Counted from the first letter of the stretch, positions 44,422 through 53,683 are shown. The stretch is 62,057 nucleotides of DNA from Herbinix sp. (GCA_029256105.1 JAQSYO010000021.1:1-62057); one strand, 5' to 3'. A program made the numbers and translations. The notes: generated from the letters alone by a model not told the origin.

Positions 44422-45626
44422 GGGTGAAGAAGTTTCGAACCATTAGTCTATTTGAGATAGGTAAGATGGAGAGTTATCTATCAGATATGGCGAAAGAGGG
44501 ACTTTTTTTAATTGGTATGAGTCAGAGCTTCAATGTATTTAAGATAAATGAGCCGGCAGATATGGAATATCGAATAGAATTTGGGGCGAAGGTATTAAGT
44601 AAGGAAATGAGGGATCTGTATGAATTGTCAGGGTGGAGATATGTATGCTCCTTAAAGGGAATCCATATCTTTCGGGCAGCATTTTCTGATACTTTGGTGG
44701 AGATACATACAGATCCGGAAGAGCAGAGTTATACACTCCGCAAATCATGCAAGATGTTTGTCAAGTTGATTACACTCGAGATAGTATTGATATTAATTAT
44801 GATTGCACTTTCGGTTTTTGCTATAAGAATTGGTGGCACACCAGTATTGAATATACTCGAGAATAATTTTATATATGTTATCAATACTGCATTTATGTTA
44901 TACATTATATTTGAAATTGTTAGGCAGATGAAAACGCTCCTTCAAATAAAGAAAAGACTCCAGATGGGGTTTTATATCAATCATCATGAGCCATGGAAAA
45001 AGCGATCGGCAAGTCAATTCATCATATATAGTATTTTAGCTATTATGCTTATTATATGTCTAGCATCCATTGCCAGCAACATACGAACTATAGTTGGATT
45101 TATTACAGGTGGGTCAAATTATGAGCTCACACTCGCTACAGAGCTTCCGGTTGTACGATTAAATGATATTGAAAAGCTTGAAGCACCGGTGATACGCACA
45201 TATTATTCAAAAGATAGTAAACATTTATTGAGTAATGTTAGCGTCAAATACAATGTATTTATCAAAGAAAAAGAGATAAATGAAGAATTTATCCAGGAAG
45301 GCATGACTTGGGAAGGGGAGGTGTACATGCCTTCAATTCATACAAATTATTATAAGGTATATGTACCTTTTTTGGTACAAGGTGCGCTTTCGGATGTATT
45401 GCATAAAGCAGAGAATTATTTTATAGGATTGCCGGATGAAAAAATAGCGGTTGAAACGCTTGACTGCGATGGATTAGATGAGGCTTATTATATATCGTCT
45501 GGATTGAATGGAGAGAATTATTTTGGTCTAGTTGTAAGAAAAGGGAATGTTATATTATGGATGATATACAACGGTCAGAATACTCGATCAGAAGTTGTGG
45601 AAGCCTCACAAGCATTATTTGAATAA
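44418..45626 (+). CDS. DUF2812 domain-containing membrane protein
   Basis: A 402-residue protein. The N-terminal DUF2812 region includes FRTISLFEIGKMESYLSDMAKEG (about 6-28) and WRYVCSLKGIHIFRA (about 74-88). Two spans follow (about 117-137 and 149-170), then another near 197-217, and a C-terminal extracytoplasmic part. The function is unknown; with PadR it is probably an envelope-stress module. Translationally coupled to padR. A strong terminator follows. Confidence 0.85.
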   Translation: MRVKKFRTISLFEIGKMESYLSDMAKEGLFLIGMSQSFNVFKINEPADMEYRIEFGAKVLSKEMRDLYELSGWRYVCSLKGIHIFRAAFSDTLVEIHTDPEEQSYTLRKSCKMFVKLITLEIVLILIMIALSVFAIRIGGTPVLNILENNFIYVINTAFMLYIIFEIVRQMKTLLQIKKRLQMGFYINHHEPWKKRSASQFIIYSILAIMLIICLASIASNIRTIVGFITGGSNYELTLATELPVVRLNDIEKLEAPVIRTYYSKDSKHLLSNVSVKYNVFIKEKEINEEFIQEGMTWEGEVYMPSIHTNYYKVYVPFLVQGALSDVLHKAENYFIGLPDEKIAVETLDCDGLDEAYYISSGLNGENYFGLVVRKGNVILWMIYNGQNTRSEVVEASQALFE

Positions 45627-45641
45627 TTTCATATGAAAAGT

Positions 45642-45670
45642 AAAAGCCTGCCGATCAACGGCAGGCTTTT
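45642..45670 (+). terminator. Terminator of padR-DUF2812
   Basis: AAAAGCCTGCCG and CGGCAGGCTTTT form a perfect 12-bp stem with a 5-nt loop, ending in T-rich DNA. Confidence 0.85.
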
Positions 45671-45687
45671 GCTTTAGAAAGAAGCTA

Positions 45688-45822
45688 TTATTCCATGGGT
45701 TGGAATAGATGCATCCAGTAGCAATGAACACCTTCCTCAGCACGATAATAGAGAGAATTAATAGCAGGGCTAATATATAACTTGATAGAAGTGAATTTTG
45801 TCACAGTAACAAATTGGGCTAG
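45688..45822 (-). pseudogene. Possible orphan C-terminal gene fragment
   Basis: The minus strand holds a 44-residue open frame with no start codon near its beginning. It ends INSLYYRAEEGVHCYWMHLF then QPME and a stop. The composition looks protein-like rather than random, but no family is recognised. It may be the relic of a deleted gene in this otherwise empty gap between the padR-DUF2812 and sda operons. Confidence 0.25.
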
Positions 45823-45954
45823 TTAGCAAATATATACATTATAAACAATGCCATGATTATCCATTGATTTTACGTTGTGTATTATGTATAATAAAACTCG
45901 GTTGCAAAATAAAATGTTGTACAAAATAACAATAGATAAAGAATGGTAATTTTC

Positions 45955-45982
45955 TTGTAATTGGCAATGATTGCTATATTAT
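45955..45982 (+). promoter_or_regulatory. Promoter of the serine operon
   Basis: TTGTAA (45955-45960), 16 nt, TATTAT (45977-45982), just ahead of the AAGGAG site of sdaAB. The short leader leaves little room for a riboswitch. Confidence 0.5.
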
Positions 45983-46000
45983 TATGAAGGAGTCGATTTT

Positions 46001-46663
46001 ATGCTGGATGTTTTTGATATTATTGGTCCAATTATGATTGGTCCATCAAGTTCCCATACTGCGGGAGCAGTACGCATTGGGAAGTATACTTTTTCCATAT
46101 TAGGTGAGAGACCTGTCAAGGCTAAGGTTGGCTTTACGGGATCCTTTGCTAAAACTTATCGCGGACATGGAACGGATAAAGCGATTATTGCTGGTATTCT
46201 TGGTATGGATACCGATGATAATCGAATTAGTAACAGCTTAGAAATCGCGAAAGAGGAAGAGTTGTATTATACCTTTGAAACATTGGAGTTAGATGGAGTA
46301 CATCCAAATACTGTAGATATTGAATTAGAGGGAGAGAGCGGAAGGATAGTTAACATTAGAGGCTCTTCCATAGGTGGTGGTAACATATTAATTAATAAGA
46401 TTAACGGTACAGACGTGTTGATATCTGGCAAATCGGCAGCCTTGATTATTTCGCATTTGGATATTCCTGGTATGGTTGCAAAGGTGAGCAATGTTTTAGG
46501 TAATCATGGTATTAATATTAATAAATTTTCGTTGAGCAGAGAGGAAAAAGGAGGAATTGCGATTATGACGATTGAAATTGATGGAGGAATTGAGCCATCT
46601 ATTCAACAAATCATTCAAGATGTTCCTAACATTATTTCAGTTAGTATTTTAAATGCGATTTAA
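46001..46663 (+). CDS. sdaAB: L-serine dehydratase, iron-sulfur-dependent, beta subunit
   Basis: A 220-residue subunit of the oxygen-sensitive 4Fe-4S serine dehydratase that converts serine to pyruvate and ammonia. It has VFDIIGPIMIGPSSSHTAGAVRIG at the N-terminus and a C-terminal ACT domain (about 147-220: HLDIPGMVAKVSNVLGNHGININ). AAGGAG supports the ATG at 46001; an in-frame start at 45971 falls inside the promoter. The alpha subunit follows after a 240-nt structured gap, then a serine transporter. Confidence 0.94.
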   Translation: MLDVFDIIGPIMIGPSSSHTAGAVRIGKYTFSILGERPVKAKVGFTGSFAKTYRGHGTDKAIIAGILGMDTDDNRISNSLEIAKEEELYYTFETLELDGVHPNTVDIELEGESGRIVNIRGSSIGGGNILINKINGTDVLISGKSAALIISHLDIPGMVAKVSNVLGNHGININKFSLSREEKGGIAIMTIEIDGGIEPSIQQIIQDVPNIISVSILNAI

Positions 46664-46671
46664 GGAGATTA

Positions 46672-46820
46672 GTGTGAAGAAAGAATTCTGCATAGCTGAA
46701 TTCTTGATAAATATAAGAAGGAATTCCATTCGAAATTATTAAAATTCTTTTCGATTTCTTTGTGATGCTGATTTACAGCATCATGTTTGTAAAGTGTGTA
46801 AAATCAGAGATTTTTCACAC
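46672..46820 (+). repeat. Dispersed hairpin element, copy 2, inside the serine operon
   Basis: GTGTGAA (46672-46678) and TTCACAC (46814-46820) bound the element. Inside are AAGAATTC/GAATTCTT (46681-46705) and GATGCTG/CAGCATC hairpins. The first ~53 nt are about 85% identical to 23688-23740. It fills the sdaAB-sdaAA gap (46664-46904) with no ORF; a further AGCAT/ATGCT hairpin lies to its right. Confidence 0.7.
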
Positions 46821-46904
46821 GCTAATTTATGCGCTGTTAAGCATGAAATTCTTCGATTTTATGCTTAAAGTTTGCAGGCTTTGATGAAAGGCATGGTTAT
46901 TATT

Positions 46905-47777
46905 ATGAAATATGATTCGATATCAGAAATGTGCCGAATAGCAGAAGAAAAAAACATTAAGATTTCAGAGTTAGTCTTAAAGGATCAGGCAATTTTGAAG
47001 GAAAAGAGTGAAGAAGACTTAAAATGCACAATGAAGAAAATGCTTGAGGTAATGAGGGAAAGTACGAAAGAGGGCTTAGATCACGAAAAGCGTTCCATTA
47101 GTGGATTGACAGGTGGGGATGCATATAAGATGGATCAGGTAGTTAAGGAAGGAAATGCTATCTGTGGAACGATGATTGGAAAGGCTCTTGTCAAAGCACT
47201 TTCTACATCAGAAAATAATGCATGTATGGGTAAGATTGTCGCAGCACCGACGGCTGGAAGTTGCGGAATTATTCCTGCAGTACTTATGACAATTGCGGAA
47301 GAAAGAAAAATTGATGATGAACAGTTGATTATGGCTTTATTTACATCATCAGCATTTGGTATGGTTATAGCGAATAAAGCTAGTATCTCAGGGGCAGAAG
47401 GAGGATGTCAAGCGGAATGTGGATCTGCCAGTGCCATGGCGGCGGCAGCGTTGGTAGAACTTTGTGGTGGGACCCCGGCGATGTCGGGACATGCATGCGC
47501 TATTGCAATAAAAAGTGTACTTGGTCTGGTATGTGATCCTGTGGCAGGATTAGTAGAGATTCCTTGTATTAAACGCAATGCTATGGGAGCAGCAAATGCC
47601 TTTGTCTCAGCGGAATTAGCATTGGCAGGAATTGAGAGCAAAATCCCAGTGGATGAGGTAATTCATGCAATGAAGGTGGTAGGAGATTGTATGCTTCCAG
47701 CACTGAAAGAGACAGCGGAAGGAGGACTGGCAGCAACACCAACAGCGAAGAAATATATGAAGCAAATATTCGGATGA
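46905..47777 (+). CDS. sdaAA: L-serine dehydratase, iron-sulfur-dependent, alpha subunit
   Basis: A 290-residue catalytic subunit. Conserved cysteines that can hold the 4Fe-4S cluster are in GAEGGCQAECGSASAMAA and in the VCDPVAGLVEIPCIKRN loop; APTAGSCGIIPAVL is also family-typical. The ATG at 46905 matches the N-terminus of other SdaAA proteins, but its ribosome site is poor; upstream in-frame starts at 46872, 46884 and 46893 exist, so the true start is uncertain. It works with sdaAB; sstT follows after 82 nt. Confidence 0.92.
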   Translation: MKYDSISEMCRIAEEKNIKISELVLKDQAILKEKSEEDLKCTMKKMLEVMRESTKEGLDHEKRSISGLTGGDAYKMDQVVKEGNAICGTMIGKALVKALSTSENNACMGKIVAAPTAGSCGIIPAVLMTIAEERKIDDEQLIMALFTSSAFGMVIANKASISGAEGGCQAECGSASAMAAAALVELCGGTPAMSGHACAIAIKSVLGLVCDPVAGLVEIPCIKRNAMGAANAFVSAELALAGIESKIPVDEVIHAMKVVGDCMLPALKETAEGGLAATPTAKKYMKQIFG

Positions 47778-47859
47778 TAAAATTTAAGTCTATATGAAAC
47801 AATAACGTATCACTATTGACATTGAAAGTATAACCAACAGGTGAAAAAGTGGAGGAAAA

Positions 47860-49089
47860 ATGAAATCAATATTGAATGCATGGAATAAATTGGGTTTGAT
47901 TCAGAGAATTTTAATTGGTATGGTGATTGGTCTTATATTAGGATTGACAGTACCACAGTTTACTACAATTGGTATTTTAGGTAATATGTTTGTAGGTGCC
48001 TTAAAAGCGATAGCACCAATATTAGTTTTTGTCCTAGTAATGTCTTCTATTGCAGGTGCAAAATCTGGATCCAAAAGTAATATGAAGAGTGTTCTTCTGC
48101 TTTATGCGCTGGGGACATTAGCATCTGCATTAATTGCTGTAGCAGTAAACGCTATTTATCCAGTCAGCTTAGCACTCAGTTCAGAACTGGGAGTAACAGG
48201 AGCGGAAGTTACAACAAATATCGGAGAAGTGTTAAAGACACTTTTAATGAATCTAGTAACCAATCCAATAACAGCACTATATAGTGCAAATTATATTGGA
48301 ATTCTAGCTTGGGCAGTTATTTTAGGTATTGCATTTAAGAGTACTTCTGAAGGAACTAAAAAGGGTTTATCAGATATTTCAGATGCAGTATCTCAGGTAG
48401 TAAAGTGGGTGATCAACTGTGCACCATTTGGTATCCTTGGCTTGGTATTTACAACAATCGCAGAAACAGGTATTGCAGGTTTTGCAACATATGGAAAAGT
48501 ACTGATTGTACTTGTAGGTTGTATGATTGGTGTTGCATTAATTTTAAATCCACTAATTGTATTCTTGACTATTAAACAAAATCCATATCCGCTAGTATTT
48601 AAATGCCTTAGAGGAAGTGCGATCACAGCGTTCTTTACCAGAAGTTCTGCAGCAAATATTCCCGTAAATATGGAACTCTGTAAATCTCTTGGGTTAGACG
48701 AAGATACGTATTCTGTAAGTATTCCACTTGGGGCTACTGTTAATATGGCAGGTGCAGCTATTACAATTACTACCATGTCTCTGGCAGCGGTTCATACTCT
48801 TGGTATCGCAGTAGATTTACCGACTATGTTGGTATTAAGTATATTAGCAAGTGTAGCGGCAGCAGGTACATCAGGCGTTGCTGGTGGCTCTCTAATGTTG
48901 ATTCCTCTAGCATGCAGTTTGTTTGGTATTTCTAATGATATCGCAATGCAGGTCGTTGGAATTGGATTTATCATTGGTGTTATTCAAGATTCTTGTGAAA
49001 CAGCATTAAATTCTTCTACAGACGCATTGTTTACGGCAGCTGCAGAATTTAGATTATGGAAGAAAAACGGAAAAGCTCTACCTTTTTAG
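47860..49089 (+). CDS. sstT: Serine/threonine:Na+ symporter SstT
   Basis: A 409-residue member of the dicarboxylate/amino acid:cation symporter family closest to SstT. Visible: [21 protein letters not shown], the hairpin region [19 protein letters not shown] (serine-rich), and [25 protein letters not shown] with the NMAG motif. It has about eight to nine spans. GGAGG precedes the ATG. Encoded after sdaAB-sdaAA, it imports serine for the dehydratase, giving a complete uptake-and-deamination unit. Confidence 0.93.
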   Translation: MKSILNAWNKLGLIQRILIGMVIGLILGLTVPQFTTIGILGNMFVGALKAIAPILVFVLVMSSIAGAKSGSKSNMKSVLLLYALGTLASALIAVAVNAIYPVSLALSSELGVTGAEVTTNIGEVLKTLLMNLVTNPITALYSANYIGILAWAVILGIAFKSTSEGTKKGLSDISDAVSQVVKWVINCAPFGILGLVFTTIAETGIAGFATYGKVLIVLVGCMIGVALILNPLIVFLTIKQNPYPLVFKCLRGSAITAFFTRSSAANIPVNMELCKSLGLDEDTYSVSIPLGATVNMAGAAITITTMSLAAVHTLGIAVDLPTMLVLSILASVAAAGTSGVAGGSLMLIPLACSLFGISNDIAMQVVGIGFIIGVIQDSCETALNSSTDALFTAAAEFRLWKKNGKALPF

Positions 49090-49153
49090 AAATATAAGTG
49101 GTGAAGGTTACATTATATTATAGTATTAAAGTTAAAAAGAGCACTCGCGCATA

Positions 49154-49211
49154 ATAAAGGAGCTTTTGCAAAATAGATGAGTAATCATCTGTAGCCCAAA
49201 AGCTCCTTTAT
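49154..49211 (+). terminator. Terminator of the serine operon
   Basis: ATAAAGGAGCTTTTG (49154-49168) pairs with CAAAAGCTCCTTTAT (49197-49211), and AGATGA-GTAA-TCATCT forms an inner hairpin. The stem is strong; the T-run is included in the descending arm. Confidence 0.75.
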
Positions 49212-49230
49212 CATAACCAGAAACTTAAAT

Positions 49231-49250
49231 GCGGATTCTTAAGAATCCGC
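49231..49250. repeat. Perfect 20-bp palindrome
   Basis: GCGGATTCTTAAGAATCCGC, extendable by one T/A pair on each side, is followed by GGTTTTTTATT 8 nt later. It may be a secondary terminator or a protein-binding site. The rest of 49255-49427 shows nothing. Confidence 0.55.
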
Positions 49251-49427
49251 AAATGTGGTTTTTTATTCTTTATTAGCTGAAAGAAACAGCTTAATATCAC
49301 GCAAAAATCCACATATAGTAAAGAACGTTAAAAATCGAGAAAACTTTAGGAGATACACAGAGCATCGGATCCTCCAGCTATTAGTATAATCAAAGAACTG
49401 GGATAGAATCCGTAACTCATCTGATAT

Positions 49428-49967
49428 TTATTCAGCTTCTTTATATAACAAAGCTAAATCATTAAGATCGGTTAAAAAACGAATGATAAATTGCAAATCC
49501 TCTCTAGCATATTTTTTTAATAAATCATTTGCACCTGATTCTAATTTCCTATGCATAGCCTGATGAAGATAAAAAACCTCTTTCCCAAGCGGAGTAATTT
49601 TAAAGAGGGATTCCTTTTTATTATTTGGTATTGCTTCTTTTATAATAAACTCCTTTGATATTAGTTTTGGTATGATTTTAGAAACAGTACCTTTGGGAAT
49701 ACTCGTATCTTTTGAAATAGTTATGCTGTTAACGTGTTCAAGTCTTCCAATTGCATCTAATACATGAAGCATTATTATGGTCATATCATCAAGCTTTTTC
49801 AGCAATATTGGATCATTACAGTTAAGTAGTATCCAACGCTTTTCATCATCGATCTCGGATTCGTGTTTTATCAATATTTTATTGAACAGCATTTTTACTT
49901 CATTAACAAGTTCCACTTTATCGTTATTATCTATGGAGTCATAATTATCATTTATATTATTTGTCAC
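49428..49967 (-). CDS. MarR family transcriptional regulator
   Basis: A 179-residue regulator with a long polar N-terminus (Asn/Asp-rich to about residue 20) and a MarR winged helix. SITISKDTSIPKGTVSKIIPKLISKEFI is the recognition part and KKESLFKITPLGKEVFYLH the wing. The GTG at 49967 is chosen because GGGAGGT lies 7 nt ahead on the minus strand; an upstream in-frame ATG at 50003 touches a TATAAT (-10) box and has no ribosome site. It is divergent from a small ferredoxin gene that carries two flanking operators. Confidence 0.85.
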   Translation of the reverse strand: MTNNINDNYDSIDNNDKVELVNEVKMLFNKILIKHESEIDDEKRWILLNCNDPILLKKLDDMTIIMLHVLDAIGRLEHVNSITISKDTSIPKGTVSKIIPKLISKEFIIKEAIPNNKKESLFKITPLGKEVFYLHQAMHRKLESGANDLLKKYAREDLQFIIRFLTDLNDLALLYKEAE

Positions 49968-50043
49968 AATAATACCTCCCTGACATTCTAATTTCTTTCC
50001 CATATTATATCATAAATATAAAGTTAACAAGCAAATATTTGGT

Positions 50044-50107
50044 TTGTTTCCAGGAAACAATATTGACTTTGGGGTTAATAACGAGTAAAATAGTTTCCGC
50101 GAAACAA
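50044..50107 (+). promoter_or_regulatory. Ferredoxin promoter flanked by two MarR-type dyads
   Basis: TTGACT (50063-50068), 17 nt, TAAAAT (50086-50091). TTGTTTCC-A-GGAAACAA (50044-50060) lies upstream and GTTTC-CGC-GAAAC (50093-50105) downstream of the promoter. Both share the GTTTCC/GAAAC core. They suit control by the divergent MarR protein, with the upstream copy also able to affect marR itself. Confidence 0.75.
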
Positions 50108-50232
50108 TAATTCATCTAATGATTAGATGAAAAAGGTTTCGATAAAAAAGGAAATGGATACTAAAGTGATAGGTAACTAATTGATTTGTATTTTAAATGA
50201 TTAGATGAAAATCATAAATAAGGAGAAAAGAT

Positions 50233-50451
50233 TTGAAGAATTTATTGATTAAACTTGCAAAAAAAGCTAGAGGCGATATACATAATGATTTAAATAAATG
50301 TTTATACTGCGGTAACTGCCAAAAATGTAGAGCAAAAGCAATCACGGTTAATCGTAAAGAAAAAGAGTGGAAATGGGATGATGAAAAGTGTGTAAGATGC
50401 GGACATTGTATAATCGAATGTCCGGCAAAAAGCTTAAGTTTTTGTAAATAA
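50233..50451 (+). CDS. Small two-cluster ferredoxin-like protein
   Basis: A 72-residue 4Fe-4S protein. The second cysteine set CVRCGHCIIECP (about 53-64) is canonical. The first, CLYCGNCQKC (23-32), has CxxCxxCxxC spacing and lacks the usual CxxxCP end, so this cluster may be altered. A basic N-terminus (IKLAKKARGD) precedes. The TTG start at 50233 is supported by AAGGAG 7 nt ahead. It is probably repressed by the divergent MarR regulator; the redox partner is unknown. Confidence 0.82.
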   Translation: MKNLLIKLAKKARGDIHNDLNKCLYCGNCQKCRAKAITVNRKEKEWKWDDEKCVRCGHCIIECPAKSLSFCK

Positions 50452-50946
50452 GGAAATGTAAGCAGTAAGTAAATGAGACCAGTAAATAAGTGTAAGCAGT
50501 AAGTAATACTAATAGCCTACCGAATTCTGGCAGGTTATAATATGTGCCGCTGCATGTGCGCAAATTAAGTAGAGCTATCCCCTGTTGGCAGACATGCAGC
50601 CAACAGGGGATAGCTCTTAATGCGTGTAGATATAGCATTTTTTTCATCCGGGAATCGTAAAACTGTTTCAAGTACATCTTGTGTCGTTTTTTCATTATAA
50701 AATTGCCTATAAAGTTACCTATCTAGATGGTTATAAAGTTGCATATAAAGTTTACATATTAAGTTGCGTATAAGTTGTTTATATGTTGCGTATTGCTAGG
50801 AAGAATTATAAAATTTAAGTAAAGAAAGCACTAGAAATAATGAAACCCAATTGTGATTAGGTCGATGGTATGATAAGATTTTAAGGAGTAGAAATATAAA
50901 TAGTTGACCTGCTTCGGTCAAGTATAATAAAAGGAGCATAAAAGGA
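50452..50946 (+). other. Intergenic region with hairpins and degenerate repeats
   Basis: A duplicated GTAAGCAGTAAGTAA lies about 33 nt apart near 50458 and 50491. An AATAGCCT/AGGTTAT terminator-like stem lies near 50511-50537. Degenerate TTGCNTATAAAGTT repeats run from about 50700 to 50800. A TTGACC-N6-GGTCAA dyad (50904-50921) lies 26 nt before the response regulator. No gene was found. Confidence 0.5.
50571..50617. other. Perfect 19-bp hairpin
   Basis: The arms 50571-50589 (AGAGCTATCCCCTGTTGGC) and 50599-50617 are exactly complementary around a 9-nt loop. Only TT follows on the plus strand. This is the strongest simple stem in the window and has no usual terminator tail. Confidence 0.7.
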
Positions 50947-51636
50947 ATGAAGAAATCAATTCTTATTATAGACGATGATGAGGATCTTGCAGCAATTACA
51001 GCTGACTTACTGAAGAACTATGATTATCTTGTGACTATAGCTCATGATGGGGAGGAAGCTTATTCGTTATTAGGTAGCAACAAATATCATCTGATTCTTT
51101 TGGATATTAATCTTCCAAGGGAGACAGGTTTTACTTTCTGCAGAGAGTTAAGAAAGGTATCATCTGTTCCTATCATCTTTGCAAGCGCAAGGACAAGCGA
51201 AGATGACAGAATTACCGGCTTTGATATCGGAGGGGATGATTATTTACCAAAGCCATATTCATTGAAGGAATTATTGTCTAGAGTAAATGCTTTAATGCGA
51301 CGTACCTATGGTTTTGGTGAAGAGGAGAAAATATATCATATCGGGGATATTGAAATTCGGACATCAGCACGAATGGTCCTTCGGAAGGGCGAACAGATTA
51401 TGCTGTCTTTGAAGGAGTATGATTTGCTGAGTTTTATGGCGGAACATCGGAACGTAGCACTTTCGAAGGAAAAGCTGCTTAATGAGGTCTGGGGAACTTA
51501 TTGTGAGGTTGAAGTATCCACGGTAGCAGTACATATAAGATGGCTTAGGGAGAAATTAGAGAGCGACCCATCGACCCCTGTTTATATAAAAACGATTTGG
51601 GGAGTTGGATATTGCTTAAGTGATCAAGGAAGATAA
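50947..51636 (+). CDS. OmpR-family response regulator
   Basis: A 229-residue response regulator. The receiver has acidic DDDED at 9-13, phospho-acceptor Asp 53 (LLDINLP), Ser/Thr in FASARTS and the conserved Lys in YLPKPY. The winged-helix domain runs from about 128 (LSLKEYDLLSFMAEHRN, TVAVHIRWLREKLE). AAAGGAG lies 8 nt before the ATG. The sensor kinase follows after 11 nt and an ABC transporter after it, a layout typical of antimicrobial-peptide or envelope-stress response. Confidence 0.93.
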   Translation: MKKSILIIDDDEDLAAITADLLKNYDYLVTIAHDGEEAYSLLGSNKYHLILLDINLPRETGFTFCRELRKVSSVPIIFASARTSEDDRITGFDIGGDDYLPKPYSLKELLSRVNALMRRTYGFGEEEKIYHIGDIEIRTSARMVLRKGEQIMLSLKEYDLLSFMAEHRNVALSKEKLLNEVWGTYCEVEVSTVAVHIRWLREKLESDPSTPVYIKTIWGVGYCLSDQGR

Positions 51637-51647
51637 GGGTATCTATT

Positions 51648-52802
51648 ATGAAGAAACAATTAATTCGCATTATATTTTTCTTTTTCATTATAATCACGGT
51701 TGTAGTATTGGGATTTAACAGGCAAGAATTGAATGATTCTTTTGAAACTTCATATCAGGAGAAATTGGTTGATCTGAATGAAATTGTGAAATTGAGTGAG
51801 AAAAGGGATGAAAAAAGTCAGGAAAAGCTTGAACAGGCAGTTGCAGATTTTAGAGGAGCTCTTATTATATCACAGAATAAAGGCAGAGAAAATGATAGAA
51901 AGACGGTATGGATTTTGTATTGTCTCAGTATTTCTTTTTTAATGTTAGTGTTTCTCTATATTTATAAAGTTATTTTAAGACCATTTGATAAACTGCAAAG
52001 ATTTACGGAAGAAATTGCGAAGGGCAATTTTGATATCGAATTACAATATGAAAGAACGAATTACTTTGGTAAATTTACATGGGCTTTTGATCATATGCGA
52101 AAAGAAATTACGAAGGCTAGAGCATGTGAAAGAGAGGCAATTGATAATAATAAAACAGTAATTGCAACCTTATCCCATGATATAAAGACACCGATAGCAT
52201 CAATTCGTGCTTATGCGGAGATGCTTGATGCCAATCTGGCTTCTGGTCCGGAAATGAGAAGAAAATATAGTATGGTAATAATGAAGAAATGTGATGAGGT
52301 TACAAAACTGACAGACGATTTATTTCTTCATTCCTTATCGGATTTAGACAAGCTTAAAATAAACCCGAGAAATGAAAACATACGTGAGCTTATAGAGAAG
52401 ATAATATCCGAATTGCAAACAAATGATAGGTCGGTCATTTTGTTAGGGAAGATACCGGATAAATACATATTGATTGATGCAAAACGTTTTGAACAGGTGG
52501 TAGATAATTTGATCAATAATATAAAAAAATATGCTCCTGAAAGTATAATAAAAATATACTCCGAGGCTGATGAAAATAATATATACCTCTATGTGCAGGA
52601 TTATGGAAACGGAATAGTAGATGAAGATATGCCGTTTATCTTTGATAAATTTTACCGTGGAAGAAATGTCGGTGACCAGCAAGGCTCCGGACTCGGATTA
52701 TACATAGTAAAATATATTATGGAGCAGATGGAGGGAAGTGTTACCCTTATGAATACCGGTGAGGGTCTTAAGGTAACTCTTTCACTACCGATTAGCTCTT
52801 AA
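51648..52802 (+). CDS. Sensor histidine kinase
   Basis: A 384-residue kinase. TM1 lies at about 7-23, a short ~63-residue extracytoplasmic loop follows, TM2 is near 88-108, and HAMP runs to about 160. The H-box is LSHDIKTP with His 177. The HATPase domain shows DAKRFEQVVDNLINNIKKYA (N-box), YVQDYGNGI and GSGLGLYIVKYI. The short loop suggests it senses in or near the membrane or through its ABC partner. It pairs with the upstream regulator. Confidence 0.92.
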   Translation: MKKQLIRIIFFFFIIITVVVLGFNRQELNDSFETSYQEKLVDLNEIVKLSEKRDEKSQEKLEQAVADFRGALIISQNKGRENDRKTVWILYCLSISFLMLVFLYIYKVILRPFDKLQRFTEEIAKGNFDIELQYERTNYFGKFTWAFDHMRKEITKARACEREAIDNNKTVIATLSHDIKTPIASIRAYAEMLDANLASGPEMRRKYSMVIMKKCDEVTKLTDDLFLHSLSDLDKLKINPRNENIRELIEKIISELQTNDRSVILLGKIPDKYILIDAKRFEQVVDNLINNIKKYAPESIIKIYSEADENNIYLYVQDYGNGIVDEDMPFIFDKFYRGRNVGDQQGSGLGLYIVKYIMEQMEGSVTLMNTGEGLKVTLSLPISS

Positions 52803-52910
52803 AGATTTCTTAATAACTTTTCTGATAGAGTATTCTTACGATAAAAAGTGGAGCGTGTACAATAAGTATATGCCCCTGATATGCTGCCAAGGCAGCAGAT
52901 TGGAGGAAGA

Positions 52911-53672
52911 ATGAAACAAAGTATTCTGTCAGCAGATAACGTATGTAAGAGTTTTGCAACGAACGGAGTTCAGAACCATGTACTTAATAATGTGAAGATG
53001 AAGATTTATGAGAAGGATTTTACCGTTATTATGGGGATTTCCGGATCGGGTAAATCAACGCTGCTTTATGGGCTTTCCGGAATGGATACAATTACTTCGG
53101 GTGAGGTTACATACCAGGAAAGATGTATTACAAGATTAAATGAAAACCAACTGACCGAACTTCGAAGAGAAGATTTTGGATTTATATTTCAGCAAATTCA
53201 TTTGGTAAGTAATTTATCTTTACTCGAGAATGTTACTGTACCTGGATATCTTGTAAAGAAAAAAAGCTCCGTTGAAGTTAAGAAGTATGCCCTTGAATTA
53301 TTGGAAAGAATGAATTTAAGTGATGCAGTTAACAGACTTCCCTCTCAAGTATCCGGAGGCGAACAGCAAAGAGCCGCGATTGCCAGAGCTATCATAAATA
53401 TGCCACAGATTTTATTTGCAGACGAACCGACAGGAGCCTTAAATCGAAAAAACACTACTGATGTATTGGATCTTTTATCCCAGCTACATGAGAACGGGCA
53501 GACGATCCTTATGGTAACACATGATATCCATGCGGCTCTTCGGGCGGATCGGATACTTTATCTGGCGGATGGAAGTATTCTAGGTGAATTATCACTTCCA
53601 CCTTACCATTTTGAAGATTTAAGGAGTAGGGAAGCACAGATTAATGCTTGGCTTACTTCGATGGAATGGTAG
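52911..53672 (+). CDS. ABC transporter ATP-binding protein (MacB/BceA-like)
   Basis: A 253-residue ATPase. Walker A GISGSGKST (about 42-50), Q-loop IFQQIHLVSNLS, signature VSGGEQQRAAIARAI (about 145-159), Walker B ILFADEPTGALN (about 166-177). GGAGG at 52902-52906 supports the ATG at 52911. The permease gene begins 11 nt after its stop. This class energises FtsX-type permeases acting on membrane-bound substrates. Confidence 0.92.
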   Translation: MKQSILSADNVCKSFATNGVQNHVLNNVKMKIYEKDFTVIMGISGSGKSTLLYGLSGMDTITSGEVTYQERCITRLNENQLTELRREDFGFIFQQIHLVSNLSLLENVTVPGYLVKKKSSVEVKKYALELLERMNLSDAVNRLPSQVSGGEQQRAAIARAIINMPQILFADEPTGALNRKNTTDVLDLLSQLHENGQTILMVTHDIHAALRADRILYLADGSILGELSLPPYHFEDLRSREAQINAWLTSMEW

Positions 53673-53683
53673 GTGATAACAAT

